A DNA stretch of 64,000 bases from NCBI RefSeq assembly GCF_009617585.1, contig NZ_WIXI01000042.1:1-64000 (forward strand). The letters are read 5' to 3'. The translations under genes and the position numbers were made by a program. Below the pieces are notes generated by a model that saw only the letters and a program-made list of their open reading frames with translations, had not been told where the DNA came from and did not search any database. Each line of letters begins with the position of its first letter. The first letter of the stretch is position 1. Origin of the DNA: Endobacterium cereale (GTDB lineage: Bacteria; Pseudomonadota; Alphaproteobacteria; Rhizobiales; Rhizobiaceae). Of this stretch, positions 37,344-46,355 are shown in pieces.

Positions 37344-38558
37344 ATGAAAAACATCGCCGCCAGTATCGCCATGTCCACTCTCGCCGCGACCGGCGTGGAA
37401 GCACAGGAAGAGCGTCGTCGTGTGGCTCCACCCGCCGTTTATGACGTGGCGCCGGGGCTTGGTCATTTCACCGATGACGTGCTGTTTGGCGAGGTCTGGG
37501 AACGCGCAGAACTGAAACCGCGCGACCGCAGTCTTGTGACCGTCTCCGCGATCGTCTCGACGGGCAAAACGGCACAGATCGGCGGACATGTGCGTCGCGC
37601 TCTCGATAACGGTGTCAAGTCAGAAGAGATCGGCGAACTGATCACCCAGCTCGCCTTCTATACCGGCTGGCCGAACGCGATTTCTGCTGTTGCCGAAGTC
37701 AAAGAGGTGTTCGACGAACGCAATATTGCGCCCGTGGTCAGCAGCGATGCGGCCAGGATCGAACTCGAAGCCACGGCAGAAGCAGCCCGAACCGCAACCG
37801 TCAACACAACTGTCGCCCCAACGGCTGCCGCCCTTGCCGATCTGACCAACCGTGTCCTGTTCGGTGAACTGTGGCAGCGACCGGATCTTTCCGCCCGCGA
37901 CCGCAGCCTGATCACCATGGCCGCACTGATCGCCGTCGGCCAGCCGGAACAGCTGCCTTTCCATGCCAACAGGGCGATGGACAACGGGTTGAGCAACACC
38001 GAAGCCTCGGAGGTTATCACCCATGTCGCGTTTTATGCAGGCTGGCCGCGCGCCATGTCGGCGGTGCCCGTGCTGAAGCGCGTCTTCGAAGCCCGCGCCG
38101 ACAAGGCGGCAACCCCTCAGAACAAAGCCTCCCAAGGAACAGAAATGAACATTCAAATCACCCGCGCCAATACCTCAGCCACACAGGGATCCGCCGATTA
38201 TTTCACTGGCGAAGTGCATGTTTCCACGCCTTACAAGGGCAATGAGCCCGCCCGCATCAGTGGCGCGACCGTATCCTTCACGGCTGGCGCGCGGACAGCA
38301 TGGCACACCCATCCGCTAGGTCAGACGCTATTCATCGTGTCCGGCAAGGGCTGGGTCCAGAAGGAAGGCGGCCCGGTGGAAGCGATTGCTCCGGGCGACG
38401 TCGTGTGGATCCCTCCGCACGTCAAGCACTGGCACGGCGCCTCTGCCGATCAAGCAATGTCGCATTTCGCAGTGGCTGAAGCCGAGAGCGGCAGCGTCGT
38501 CACCTGGCTGGAAAAGGTTTCCGACGAAGATTACGCACAAGGGGTCGCGATCGACTGA
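37344..38558 (+). CDS. Secreted double carboxymuconolactone-decarboxylase/cupin fusion
   Basis: The 404-aa protein fuses two CMD-like domains to a cupin. After a signal-like start (MKNIAASIAMSTLAATGVEA), CMD domain 1 lies at about 46-120 (LFGEVWERAELKPRDRSLVT, ELITQLAFYTGWPNA). CMD domain 2 lies at about 171-245 (LFGELWQRPDLSARDRSLIT, EVITHVAFYAGWPRA). The cupin lies at about 290-385 with metal-binding His in AWHTHPLGQ and HVKHWHG. Neither CMD domain has the AhpD CxxC pair, so peroxidase activity is unlikely. Related fusions are annotated as carboxymuconolactone decarboxylases; the real substrate is unknown. A Tat flavodoxin gene follows 25 bp later. Confidence 0.85.
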   Translation: MKNIAASIAMSTLAATGVEAQEERRRVAPPAVYDVAPGLGHFTDDVLFGEVWERAELKPRDRSLVTVSAIVSTGKTAQIGGHVRRALDNGVKSEEIGELITQLAFYTGWPNAISAVAEVKEVFDERNIAPVVSSDAARIELEATAEAARTATVNTTVAPTAAALADLTNRVLFGELWQRPDLSARDRSLITMAALIAVGQPEQLPFHANRAMDNGLSNTEASEVITHVAFYAGWPRAMSAVPVLKRVFEARADKAATPQNKASQGTEMNIQITRANTSATQGSADYFTGEVHVSTPYKGNEPARISGATVSFTAGARTAWHTHPLGQTLFIVSGKGWVQKEGGPVEAIAPGDVVWIPPHVKHWHGASADQAMSHFAVAEAESGSVVTWLEKVSDEDYAQGVAID

Positions 38559-38583
38559 TCGGGATGCTTCCAGGGAAACAACG

Positions 38584-39162
38584 ATGCCGCATGATCTGCA
38601 AAGACGTCATCTTTTGAGGGCTTTGCCCCTGACCGCCGCCGGCCTTCTGCTGGCGGCGAAGGAGGGTGTAGCGCAGCAACGGCCTAACGGCTCGCAGCGT
38701 GTCCTCGTCGCCTATTTTACCCGAACGGGAAATACCGAAGTCATTGCGCGCCAGATCCGTCGGGCGCAGGAAGCATCGTTGTTCAGAATAGAGCCTGCCA
38801 CGCCCTATCCCGAGGATTACGCACTGACGGTGGCCCAGGCGAGAAGCGAAACCCAATCAGGCTATCTTCCGCCGCTAGCGCAGGTGGTCGCCGATATCGG
38901 CCGATACCGGACGATCTATCTCGGTTTCCCCATATGGGGCATGACCGTGCCACCGGTCGTTAGGTCGTTCTTGCGTGCTCACGATTTGTCGGGCAAGACT
39001 GTGGTTCCGTTCATCACGCATGGTGGATATGGGATCGGCAACAGCACGGAAATCCTGCAATCGTTCGCCACCGGTGCCGAATTGGCCCCAGCCTTCACGA
39101 TGGAAGCCGATCAGGAGAGGCGGACGCTGGAGCAGGTTACGGGCTGGCTCTCTCGCAAGTGA
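38584..39162 (+). CDS. Tat-exported flavodoxin
   Basis: The 192-aa protein has a twin-arginine signal (R7 and R8 in QRRHLLRALPLTAAG). The flavodoxin FMN-phosphate loop is TRTGNTE (46-52), and further FMN contacts are IYLGFPIWGMTVPP and ITHGGYGIGNS. An exported flavodoxin implies electron transfer outside the cytoplasm, possibly to the preceding CMD-cupin protein. No partner reductase is encoded nearby. Confidence 0.85.
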   Translation: MPHDLQRRHLLRALPLTAAGLLLAAKEGVAQQRPNGSQRVLVAYFTRTGNTEVIARQIRRAQEASLFRIEPATPYPEDYALTVAQARSETQSGYLPPLAQVVADIGRYRTIYLGFPIWGMTVPPVVRSFLRAHDLSGKTVVPFITHGGYGIGNSTEILQSFATGAELAPAFTMEADQERRTLEQVTGWLSRK

Positions 39163-39487
39163 TCTTGCGAAACGCGAGCCTCTTTTCACCCGATCAACCT
39201 TGGAGACCAGTCGAAGAGTACTCGGTCATCGGAGGCATCCTCGCCGTTGGGCTTCGGGGCGCTTTCGCTTATTCAAAAGGCGCTTGAAATCAGACGGTGC
39301 CCATCTTCGGTCCACTTTCGGTCTAGGAACGCCATCTCACCCGTCCTTTTCACCTTGATGGGATCAACCTTATTGATCTCCAAATTGTCCATATCGAGAT
39401 ATGGCTGAAAACATGTCCCGTGGCGGCCGAATGGGCTAAACATCTACAACGCTTGCCATTCAACAAGACTTTCTCCACAACGGCGCC
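39163..39487. other. Intergenic region before the ABC-F gene
   Basis: About 325 bp without a supported gene. It should contain the promoter for the ABC-F gene. I cannot point to clear -35/-10 boxes or hairpins. Confidence 0.4.
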
Positions 39488-41074
39488 ATGATATCAATTT
39501 CCGATCTTTCCACCCGCATCGCCGGTCGCCTCCTCCTCGACAAAGCCAACGTGACGCTTCCAACTGGCACCAAGGCCGGCCTTGTCGGCCGCAACGGCGC
39601 CGGCAAATCCACGCTGTTCAAGGTCATTACTGGTGATCACGGCCCAGAAAGCGGCGCTGTATCAATCCCCAAAAACGCCAGGATCGGACAGGTCGCGCAG
39701 GAAGCCCCCGGCACCGAAGACAGTCTTATCGAAATCGTCATGGCGGCCGACAAGGAACGCGCGGCACTGATGGCGGAATCGGAAACAGCGACCGACCCCG
39801 ATCGCATTGCCGATATCCAGATGCGGCTCGTCGATATCGACGCGCATTCGGCAGAAGCGCGTGCATCCAGCATTCTCGCCGGTCTGGGATTCAATCAGGA
39901 AGCCCAGCTCCGTCCGGCTTCGTCTTTCTCCGGCGGCTGGCGCATGCGCGTCGCGCTGGCATCGGTGTTGTTTTCCGAGCCAGACCTGCTTCTGCTCGAC
40001 GAACCGACGAACTATCTCGACCTCGAAGGATCGCTCTGGCTTGAGGATTACATCCGCCGTTATCCCTACACGGTCATCATCATCAGCCACGACCGCGATC
40101 TTTTGAACAATGCCGTCAATGCCATTGTGCATCTCGACCAGAAAAAACTGACCTTCTATCGCGGCGGTTACGACCAGTTCGTGCGCCAGAAGGCCGAAAA
40201 CGACGAGTTGCAGAACAAGGCCAAGGTCAAGAACGATGCAGCGCGCAAGCACCTGCAAAGTTTCATCGACCGCTTCAAGGCCAAGGCATCCAAGGCAAAG
40301 CAGGCGCAATCACGCGTCAAGGCGCTGGAACGCATGGGCACCGTCTCTTCGGTCATCGAAGATCACGTGCAGCCCATAACCTTTCCGACACCGGAAAAGC
40401 AGCCTGCCTCACCGATCATCGCCATCGATGGTGGCTCTGTCGGTTACGAGCCAGGCACTCCTATTCTCGACAGCCTGGACCTGCGCATCGATGCCGACGA
40501 CCGGATCGCGCTGCTGGGTTCCAACGGCAATGGCAAATCGACATTCGCGAAATTCATCTCCGGTCGCCTTGCGCCGGAAACCGGTGATCTGCGCATAGCC
40601 TCCACGCTGAAGGTCGGCTTTTTTGCCCAGCACCAGCTCGATGACCTGGTGCCGGACGAATCTGCTGTCGAGCACGTGCGCAAGCTGATGCCGCAGGCGC
40701 CGGAAGCCAAGGTTCGCGCCCGCGTGGCGCAGATGGGTCTTGCCACCGAAAAGATGGCAACCGCTGCCAAGGATCTTTCAGGTGGTGAAAAGGCGCGTCT
40801 GCTGATGGGGCTTGCCGCATTCCATGCGCCCAACCTGTTGATCCTCGATGAACCGACAAACCATCTCGACATCGACAGCCGTCATGCGCTGATCGAGGCG
40901 TTGAACGATTACGATGGTGCTGTGATCCTGATTTCGCATGACCGCCACCTGATCGAAGCGACCGTCGACCGCCTGTGGCTGGTCAACAATGGTACCGTCA
41001 CCACATTCGAAGGCGACATGGACGAGTACCGCGATCTCGTCGTTTCCTCCGGGAAAAAGAAAAAGAAAAAATAA
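39488..41074 (+). CDS. ABC-F family ATPase, shortened C-terminus
   Basis: The 528-aa soluble protein has two ABC cassettes without membrane helices. Cassette 1 has Walker A GRNGAGKSTLF and Walker B LLLLDEPTNYLDLEG; cassette 2 has GSNGNGKSTFAKF and LLILDEPTNHLDIDS. The linker between them is charged (KASKAKQAQSRVKALERMG). ABC-F proteins act on ribosomes. Rhizobial relatives are usually about 620 aa with a C-terminal coiled coil. Here the protein ends in GKKKKKK at an A-rich tract. The adjacent frame reads NNVVTEPAEHTPA, so a slippage-type indel may have removed the tail. Confidence 0.88.
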   Translation: MISISDLSTRIAGRLLLDKANVTLPTGTKAGLVGRNGAGKSTLFKVITGDHGPESGAVSIPKNARIGQVAQEAPGTEDSLIEIVMAADKERAALMAESETATDPDRIADIQMRLVDIDAHSAEARASSILAGLGFNQEAQLRPASSFSGGWRMRVALASVLFSEPDLLLLDEPTNYLDLEGSLWLEDYIRRYPYTVIIISHDRDLLNNAVNAIVHLDQKKLTFYRGGYDQFVRQKAENDELQNKAKVKNDAARKHLQSFIDRFKAKASKAKQAQSRVKALERMGTVSSVIEDHVQPITFPTPEKQPASPIIAIDGGSVGYEPGTPILDSLDLRIDADDRIALLGSNGNGKSTFAKFISGRLAPETGDLRIASTLKVGFFAQHQLDDLVPDESAVEHVRKLMPQAPEAKVRARVAQMGLATEKMATAAKDLSGGEKARLLMGLAAFHAPNLLILDEPTNHLDIDSRHALIEALNDYDGAVILISHDRHLIEATVDRLWLVNNGTVTTFEGDMDEYRDLVVSSGKKKKKK

Positions 41075-41272
41075 CGTCGTCACCGAACCCGCTGAACACA
41101 CGCCGGCGCGACACCACCATAAGTCGGCGTGTGAACGCGCATGTCGTCAATACCGCTCGGAAGTGTGGAACCACAGGCGCAATAGCGACATTGATGGCTT
41201 CCAGCCCATCAATGTCCGCTGCCATGTAGCCGCTTGTGGCCAGCTGAACCGGCAAGGCGGGGAGGTTCGCAT

Positions 41273-42795
41273 TTGACGAAACTGATATTGATACTCGGCG
41301 ACCAGCTCTGTCCGCAGATTTCCTCGCTGAATGGCGCCATCAAAAACCGTGACACCGTGCTGATGTGCGAGGTGATGGCAGAAGCCACCTATGTCGGCCA
41401 CCACAAGAAAAAGATCGCCTTCGTCTTTTCCGCGATGCGCCATTTCGCGGAAGAACTGCGAAAGGCGGGATATACGGTGCGTTACACCCGGATCGACGAT
41501 GAAAACAACGCGGGCTCCTTTACCGGAGAGTTGAAGCGCGCCATCGACGACCTGAAGCCTCAGTCGATCTGCGTGACCGAGCCCGGAGAGTGGCGCGTGC
41601 TCGAGGGGATGAAGCTCTGGTCAGAAGCTTTTGCAATACCGGTCGATATGCGGCCCGACGATCGTTTTCTCGCTTCACACGAGGATTTCAAGACCTGGTC
41701 AGCTGGCCGGAAATCTCTGACGATGGAATTTTTCTATCGCGACATGCGGCGCAGAACCGGCCTGCTGATGCAAGGCGAAGAACCGGTCGGTGGCCGCTGG
41801 AATTTCGACGAGGAGAACAGAAACCCCGCCAAGCCGGACCTGTTTAGGCCGCGGCATCCGCGCTTTTCACCCGACGAGATAACCCGCGATGTTCTCGCCA
41901 TTGTCGAAAGGCTGTTTCCTGACAACTTTGGAAAGCTCGACGGCTTTGGCTTTGCGGTGACACGCGCGGATGCGCAAAATGTTCTGGAGAGCTTCATCGC
42001 AGACTTCTTGCCTGCCTTTGGCGAAACCCAGGATGCGATGCTGCAGGATGACCCCTTTCTCAATCACTCCCTTCTCTCTTTCTATATCAATGCCGGTTTG
42101 CTTGATGCCCTTGCCGTATGTCGCGCAGCCGAGCGCGCCTATTTTGATGGCCGCGCGCCGATCAATGCCGTCGAAGGTTTCATCCGCCAGATCATCGGCT
42201 GGCGCGAATATATGCGCGGCATCTACTGGCATGCCGGGCCGGATTACGTGGACAGAAACTTCTTCGAGAACGCACGACCCCTGCCGTGGTTCTACTGGTC
42301 CGGCAAACGGACATGAACTGTCTGTCCACCGTGATCAACGAGACCATCCAGCACGCCTATGCCCATCATATCCAGCGTTTGATGATCACCGGAAACTTTG
42401 CGCTTCTTGCCGGCATCGATCCGAAGGCCGTGCATATATGGTATCTCGAAGTGTATGCCGACGCCTATGAATGGGTGGAATTGCCGAATGTCGTCGGCAT
42501 GAGCCAGTTCGCCGATGGCGGATTTCTCGGAACCAAGCCCTACGCGGCAAGTCGAAACTACATCAACCGGATGTCCGATTACTGCGGCACCTGCCGCTTC
42601 GATCCCAAAAAGCGGATTGGCGACGACGCTTGTCCCTTCAACGCGCTTTATTGGGATTTTCTGGCGCGCAATCGCGCTAAGTTGCGCTCAAACAGGCGGC
42701 TGGCGCAGGCCTATGCCACTTGGGACCGGATGGATGAAGGCACTCAACATGATCTGCGTCGGCAGGCCTCGCGGTTTCTGGCTGAGCTGAAATGA
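41273..42795 (+). pseudogene. phrB: PhrB-type iron-sulfur (6-4) photolyase, split by one missing base
   Basis: The first part (TTG start at 41273 after GGAGG) encodes the N-terminal photolyase domain (LILGDQLCPQISSL) and FAD-binding helices (IRQIIGWREYMRGIYW). It stops after WFYWSGKRT. One base is missing in the A run near 42305. The next frame continues TDMNCLSTVINETIQHAYAHHIQRLM to 42795. With the base restored the protein is 507 aa, with Cys at 350, 438, 441 and 454, the four cluster ligands of Agrobacterium PhrB. Everything else looks functional, so a recent mutation or sequencing error is likely. Confidence 0.88.
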
Positions 42796-42841
42796 CCAGG
42801 CCGCGACACCGGTCCATATTATGACCGTATAGGGAACGTTC

Positions 42842-43003
42842 ATGCCGAAGCATGTCAAGAAAGCCGACCTGCCGGCCAAGCTCTGCATCGCATGCGGCTT
42901 GCCATTCACGTGGCGGCGCAAGTGGGCGAAAAACTGGGACGAGGTGAAATTTTGCTCCGAGCGATGCCGAAACACAAAGCCAGCACCCAAGCAATGTAAA
43001 TGA
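42842..43003 (+). CDS. DUF2256 zinc-ribbon-like small protein
   Basis: A 53-aa protein (MPKHVKKADLPAK...) with four cysteines in a CIACGLPFTWRRKW ... FCSERC pattern, the DUF2256 signature. Genes of this family are commonly found beside cryptochrome/photolyase-like genes, and here it follows phrB by 46 bp. Its function is not known. The Cys pairs suggest zinc binding. Confidence 0.8.
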   Translation: MPKHVKKADLPAKLCIACGLPFTWRRKWAKNWDEVKFCSERCRNTKPAPKQCK

Positions 43004-43204
43004 AACTGCGCGCTGAGTGGAAGAGGCGTCGATGTGCGGGTATTACGAACCGTTAGTGAGGCCGCATCCTTTCCGAAATGGAATGAGCTGGACAATGCAG
43101 TTCGTATTTTGTGCAGGGAGCTGGTAGACCAATGAACTGTTGAGTTAAGCCGTCGATCATCAAGTTCACATCCCGGAACTTCGCACAGGCACTGGAGGGC
43201 TTCA

Positions 43205-43420
43205 ATGGGCTGGAAAACACCGAAATTCGAATACGTCAACGGTTACAAGGTCGTTGAGACAGATGAGCCAACCTTTAAAGTCTATGACGGGGACCGCCAG
43301 CTAGGGGACGATTTTCCCTACTCAGGCGAAGCCATCGCATATGCGAAGTCCTTGCCCAAACGAGAGCAATCTATGGCTGAGGCAGGCAACCAGAGCATGA
43401 TGGGTCGCCACCACTCATGA
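43205..43420 (+). CDS. Small hypothetical protein
   Basis: A 71-aa soluble, charged product with GGAGG about 10 bp upstream of the ATG. Landmarks are EYVNGYKVVETDEPTFKVYDG and SGEAIAYAKSLPKRE. I do not recognise a family. The strong ribosome binding site and protein-like composition support a real gene. It is upstream of rsgA by 25 bp. Confidence 0.55.
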   Translation: MGWKTPKFEYVNGYKVVETDEPTFKVYDGDRQLGDDFPYSGEAIAYAKSLPKREQSMAEAGNQSMMGRHHS

Positions 43421-43445
43421 CAGTTTCAAAGATTGCGAAGCGCGC

Positions 43446-44468
43446 TTGACCCATACCCCACTTCTATCACCGCTTGAGCAGCTCGGTTGGTCGGATTTCT
43501 TTGCAGAGCAGGTGAAACCGGAAGAGGCTGGGTTCGCACCGAGGCGCATTTCATCGGTTCATCGAGCCCGCATCGAGGCGATCGATGCCCTTGGTCCGGC
43601 CGGTCTGGAACTTCCGGCCAATATCAATACGGCCAATTTCGCGGTCGGCGACTGGGTGCTTGCCGATCCGAGCGACGACATGTTCATCCGGTGCCTAGAA
43701 CGAAAAACCGTATTTCAAAGGCGCCCCGAAAACGGAAGAGCCCAGCAACTGGTTGCGGCCAACGTCGATACTCTGTTTATCGTCACCTCGTGCAACGCCG
43801 ATTTCAACCTCCCGCGGCTGGAACGTTATCTGATCATGGCCAATGAGGCTGGGAGTAATCCCGTCATCGTGCTGACCAAGGCAGATACCACCGAGGATGC
43901 TGTTACCTTCCAGCAACAAGCCGAAAAGTTGCAGCCGGATCTTCCCGTCATACTTTTGAACGGACGCTCGTCAGAGGCGCGCGATCTCCTGGCGCCATGG
44001 TGCGGCATTGGCCGCACGGCTGCGCTGGTGGGTTCCTCCGGTGTGGGAAAATCGACCTTGGTAAACACCCTCGTCGGGCCTGACGCGGAAACGACCCAAA
44101 AGACCGGGACCATCCGGGAATATGATGCTCAAGGTCGTCATACCACGACAGCACGATCGCTGCACCGGATTCAGGGCGGTGGCTGGGTGATCGACACGCC
44201 GGGTATAAGGACGCTGTACGTCAGTGATGTGGCCGACGGTATCGATAGTTTTTTCTCCGACATAACCGAACGCGCATCGCATTGCCGGTTTCGCGATTGC
44301 AGCCATGTCCATGAGCCCGGCTGTGCGGTGCAGGAAGCCGTAATGAGTGGAGCACTTGCCGCCGATCGCCTGGATCGCTGGCGAACCCTGTCTTCTGAAA
44401 ACCGCGAAAGGACGCCGGTGCTTGGCAGGACACGAGATAACAGGAACTCAAAACCGAAGAGATACTGA
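43446..44468 (+). CDS. rsgA: Ribosome small-subunit GTPase RsgA
   Basis: RsgA helps mature the 30S subunit. The 340-aa protein shows the circularly permuted GTPase order: NKxD-like VLTKAD first, then Walker A GSSGVGKSTLVN (near residue 197), then DTPGIRTL. An N-terminal OB-like domain precedes it. A zinc knuckle (CRFRDCSHVHEPGCAVQ) lies near the C-terminus. The TTG at 43446 is the best start in frame, though its ribosome binding site is weak. Confidence 0.9.
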   Translation: MTHTPLLSPLEQLGWSDFFAEQVKPEEAGFAPRRISSVHRARIEAIDALGPAGLELPANINTANFAVGDWVLADPSDDMFIRCLERKTVFQRRPENGRAQQLVAANVDTLFIVTSCNADFNLPRLERYLIMANEAGSNPVIVLTKADTTEDAVTFQQQAEKLQPDLPVILLNGRSSEARDLLAPWCGIGRTAALVGSSGVGKSTLVNTLVGPDAETTQKTGTIREYDAQGRHTTTARSLHRIQGGGWVIDTPGIRTLYVSDVADGIDSFFSDITERASHCRFRDCSHVHEPGCAVQEAVMSGALAADRLDRWRTLSSENRERTPVLGRTRDNRNSKPKRY

Positions 44469-44768
44469 AGGCATTGTCGCGCCAAGGCATTTCGTACAGT
44501 CAGCGTGCATATCGAAGAGGTGATGGCCTGCGTGCTGGTCAGCGGGTCTTTGCTCCTTTAAATGACATTTCATATTCCATGAGATTTTTCAGCCACGACA
44601 TGTCGTGCCGACGTCAGTCCTCATGCACGATAAACATCAATTTAGAAGGACGCTTCATAATCGCGGTTAGACCGCGTGATGAACCTTCTTCTGCACCCTG
44701 AACCACTATGAACCGCCAGCCGGGCAATTTGCGACCAGCGACTGGTCAAGCCCGGGCAAAGCTGCCGG
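44469..44768. other. Intergenic region between rsgA and LysR genes
   Basis: About 300 bp where two genes converge. No supported gene and no clear bidirectional terminator. An open frame on the plus strand (44474-44701) has no family character. Confidence 0.4.
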
Positions 44769-45677
44769 CTAAGAGGCCGCCCCCGTCATCAACGGGTCCT
44801 CCTTAACCGCGTCGGCAAGAAAATCGAGGACCATGCGAACCCGGAGCGGCAAGTTTCGGCGCGAGGCATAAACTGCGGTGATCGGCAGCCGTGCCGGCGG
44901 TAGATAAGGCAGAACATTGATGAGCCTGCCCGATGCAATGTCTTCAGCCACGAGGATATGAGAAAGGATGGCTAGCCCTCCGCCAGCGATGGTCGCTCTA
45001 TAGACGGCGGTCGCATTGTTGAACACCATTCGTGGAGCGATCGCTGCACGCACCTGATCGGCGCCGTCGACGAACATCCAGGCCCGTGTTTCTCCCCCAC
45101 GGCCGTAACAGATGCAGTCGTGCTGTGCGATTTCATCTGGCCCGCTGGGCATACCCCGCTCGCAAACATAGCCGGGTGATGCAACGAGGAAGGCCGTGGT
45201 CCATCCAAGTCGACGGCAGATCAGACTGCTGTCGGAAACGTCGCCGAGACGAACCTCGATGTCTATCCCCTCGCCGACGAGGTCTGACGGTTCCTCGCGA
45301 AACACGGTCTCGATCGTCAGGCGGGGATGACGTTTCAAAAGTGCAGGCAGCCGCTCACTGATATGCAAGCCGAGCGGAGCCGGAAGGCTCATCCTTACCC
45401 TGCCGGACGTTGTTACGCTTTCGGCCGCCGTCGTATCACCCAGTGCCTCCATGGCATCGATGACCTTGCGCGCCATCGGGATCATCTGCTCGCCTTCCAC
45501 TGTCAGCGACAAGCCATTGGTGCTTCGATGCAGGAGCCTGGTGCTATAGTGCGCCTCAAGCGATGAGATTTGCCGAGAGACCGCTGGCTGCGTCAGGCCG
45601 AGGTCCAGCGCCGCGCTCGAAAACGAACCCGTTTCGGCAACCCGCAAGAAGGTTCGCAAAGCGGCGACCACATCCAT
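44769..45677 (-). CDS. LysR-family regulator divergent from AhpD-like gene
   Basis: The 302-aa LysR protein has the N-terminal helix-turn-helix (FLRVAETGSFSSAALDLGLTQPAVSRQISSLE) and an effector domain (VRMSLPAPLGLHISERLP). It is divergent from the redox genes starting at 45811. The 133-bp gap between them holds a large inverted repeat, a probable operator. An oxidative or quinone-like inducer is likely but unproven. Confidence 0.88.
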   Translation of the reverse strand: MDVVAALRTFLRVAETGSFSSAALDLGLTQPAVSRQISSLEAHYSTRLLHRSTNGLSLTVEGEQMIPMARKVIDAMEALGDTTAAESVTTSGRVRMSLPAPLGLHISERLPALLKRHPRLTIETVFREEPSDLVGEGIDIEVRLGDVSDSSLICRRLGWTTAFLVASPGYVCERGMPSGPDEIAQHDCICYGRGGETRAWMFVDGADQVRAAIAPRMVFNNATAVYRATIAGGGLAILSHILVAEDIASGRLINVLPYLPPARLPITAVYASRRNLPLRVRMVLDFLADAVKEDPLMTGAAS

Positions 45678-45746
45678 TTGTCTTCCCCCTCATACTTCCC
45701 CGCATAAAGCTTATGCGGGAAACTTAGACCGGTTTTGGTTGCACGT

Positions 45747-45802
45747 CCATCTATTACGGATATTTTATATCCATAAGGATATTTAACATCCTTAATAGAT
45801 GG
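45747..45802. promoter_or_regulatory. 18-bp imperfect inverted repeat over the AhpD-like gene leader
   Basis: The arms 45747-45764 (CCATCTATTACGGATATT) and 45785-45802 match at 16 of 18 positions around a 20-nt centre. The centre-left holds a second perfect repeat, GGATAT-TTT-ATATCC (45758-45772), and AAGGAT/ATCCTT lies at 45775-45793. The right arm runs into the GGAGAG ribosome binding site. It could be a multi-site LysR operator, or an RNA hairpin that hides the ribosome binding site. Confidence 0.65.
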
Positions 45803-45810
45803 AGAGAGAC

Positions 45811-46290
45811 ATGACACAGCGCCTGAACTACGCAGCCCAATCCCCGGAATTTTTCAAGAAGCTGTCTGACCTTAGCCAGTCACTCAGGGACAGCGTCATC
45901 GAGCAGTCGATCCGCGATCTGGTGAACATCCGCGCTTCACAGATCAATGGCTGCGGCTTCTGCCTCGACATGCATGTCAAGGAAGCCAAGATCCACGGAG
46001 AGAGCGAGCTTCGCCTTTACCATGTCGCCATCTGGCGGGAGTCGAACCTGTTCGCTCCGCGCGAGCGCGCAGCTCTTGCCTGGACAGAAGCCGTTACCAA
46101 GCTGGCTGAAGGCGGCATTCCCGACGAGCTTTACGAGCGGGTTCGCGGTCAGTTGTCTGAGAAGGAAGTCTCCGATCTGACCTTCTCGATCATGACCATC
46201 AATGCCTGGAACCGTGTCAGCATCGCATTCAAGGCCGTGCTCGGCTCGGCCGACAAGCTCTACGGCCTGGAAAAAGCCGGCCTCAGCTGA
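45811..46290 (+). CDS. AhpD-like carboxymuconolactone decarboxylase family protein
   Basis: The 159-aa protein has the alkylhydroperoxidase signature INGCGFCLDMHVKEA, with the redox CxxC and the downstream His. This class reduces peroxides or protects against them in the cytoplasm. The ATG at 45811 has a GGAGAG ribosome binding site just upstream and is preferred over an ATG at 45799. It is first in a three-gene run with an SDR and a cupin, opposite a LysR gene. Confidence 0.9.
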   Translation: MTQRLNYAAQSPEFFKKLSDLSQSLRDSVIEQSIRDLVNIRASQINGCGFCLDMHVKEAKIHGESELRLYHVAIWRESNLFAPRERAALAWTEAVTKLAEGGIPDELYERVRGQLSEKEVSDLTFSIMTINAWNRVSIAFKAVLGSADKLYGLEKAGLS

Positions 46291-46355
46291 GTTGCCCTTC
46301 CACGGCGTCAGCCATTCCAGATCCATTCGGCACGCATCCTAAAAGGAGAACAGAC

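Noticed and set aside
40989..41276. Open frame overlapping the ABC-F end (NNVVTEPAEHTPA...)
   Set aside because: Not a separate gene. The first residues look like a frameshifted continuation of ABC-F and the remainder is not protein-like.
44474..44701. Plus-strand 75-codon open frame after rsgA
   Set aside because: No motif, unusual composition and no clear ribosome binding site.
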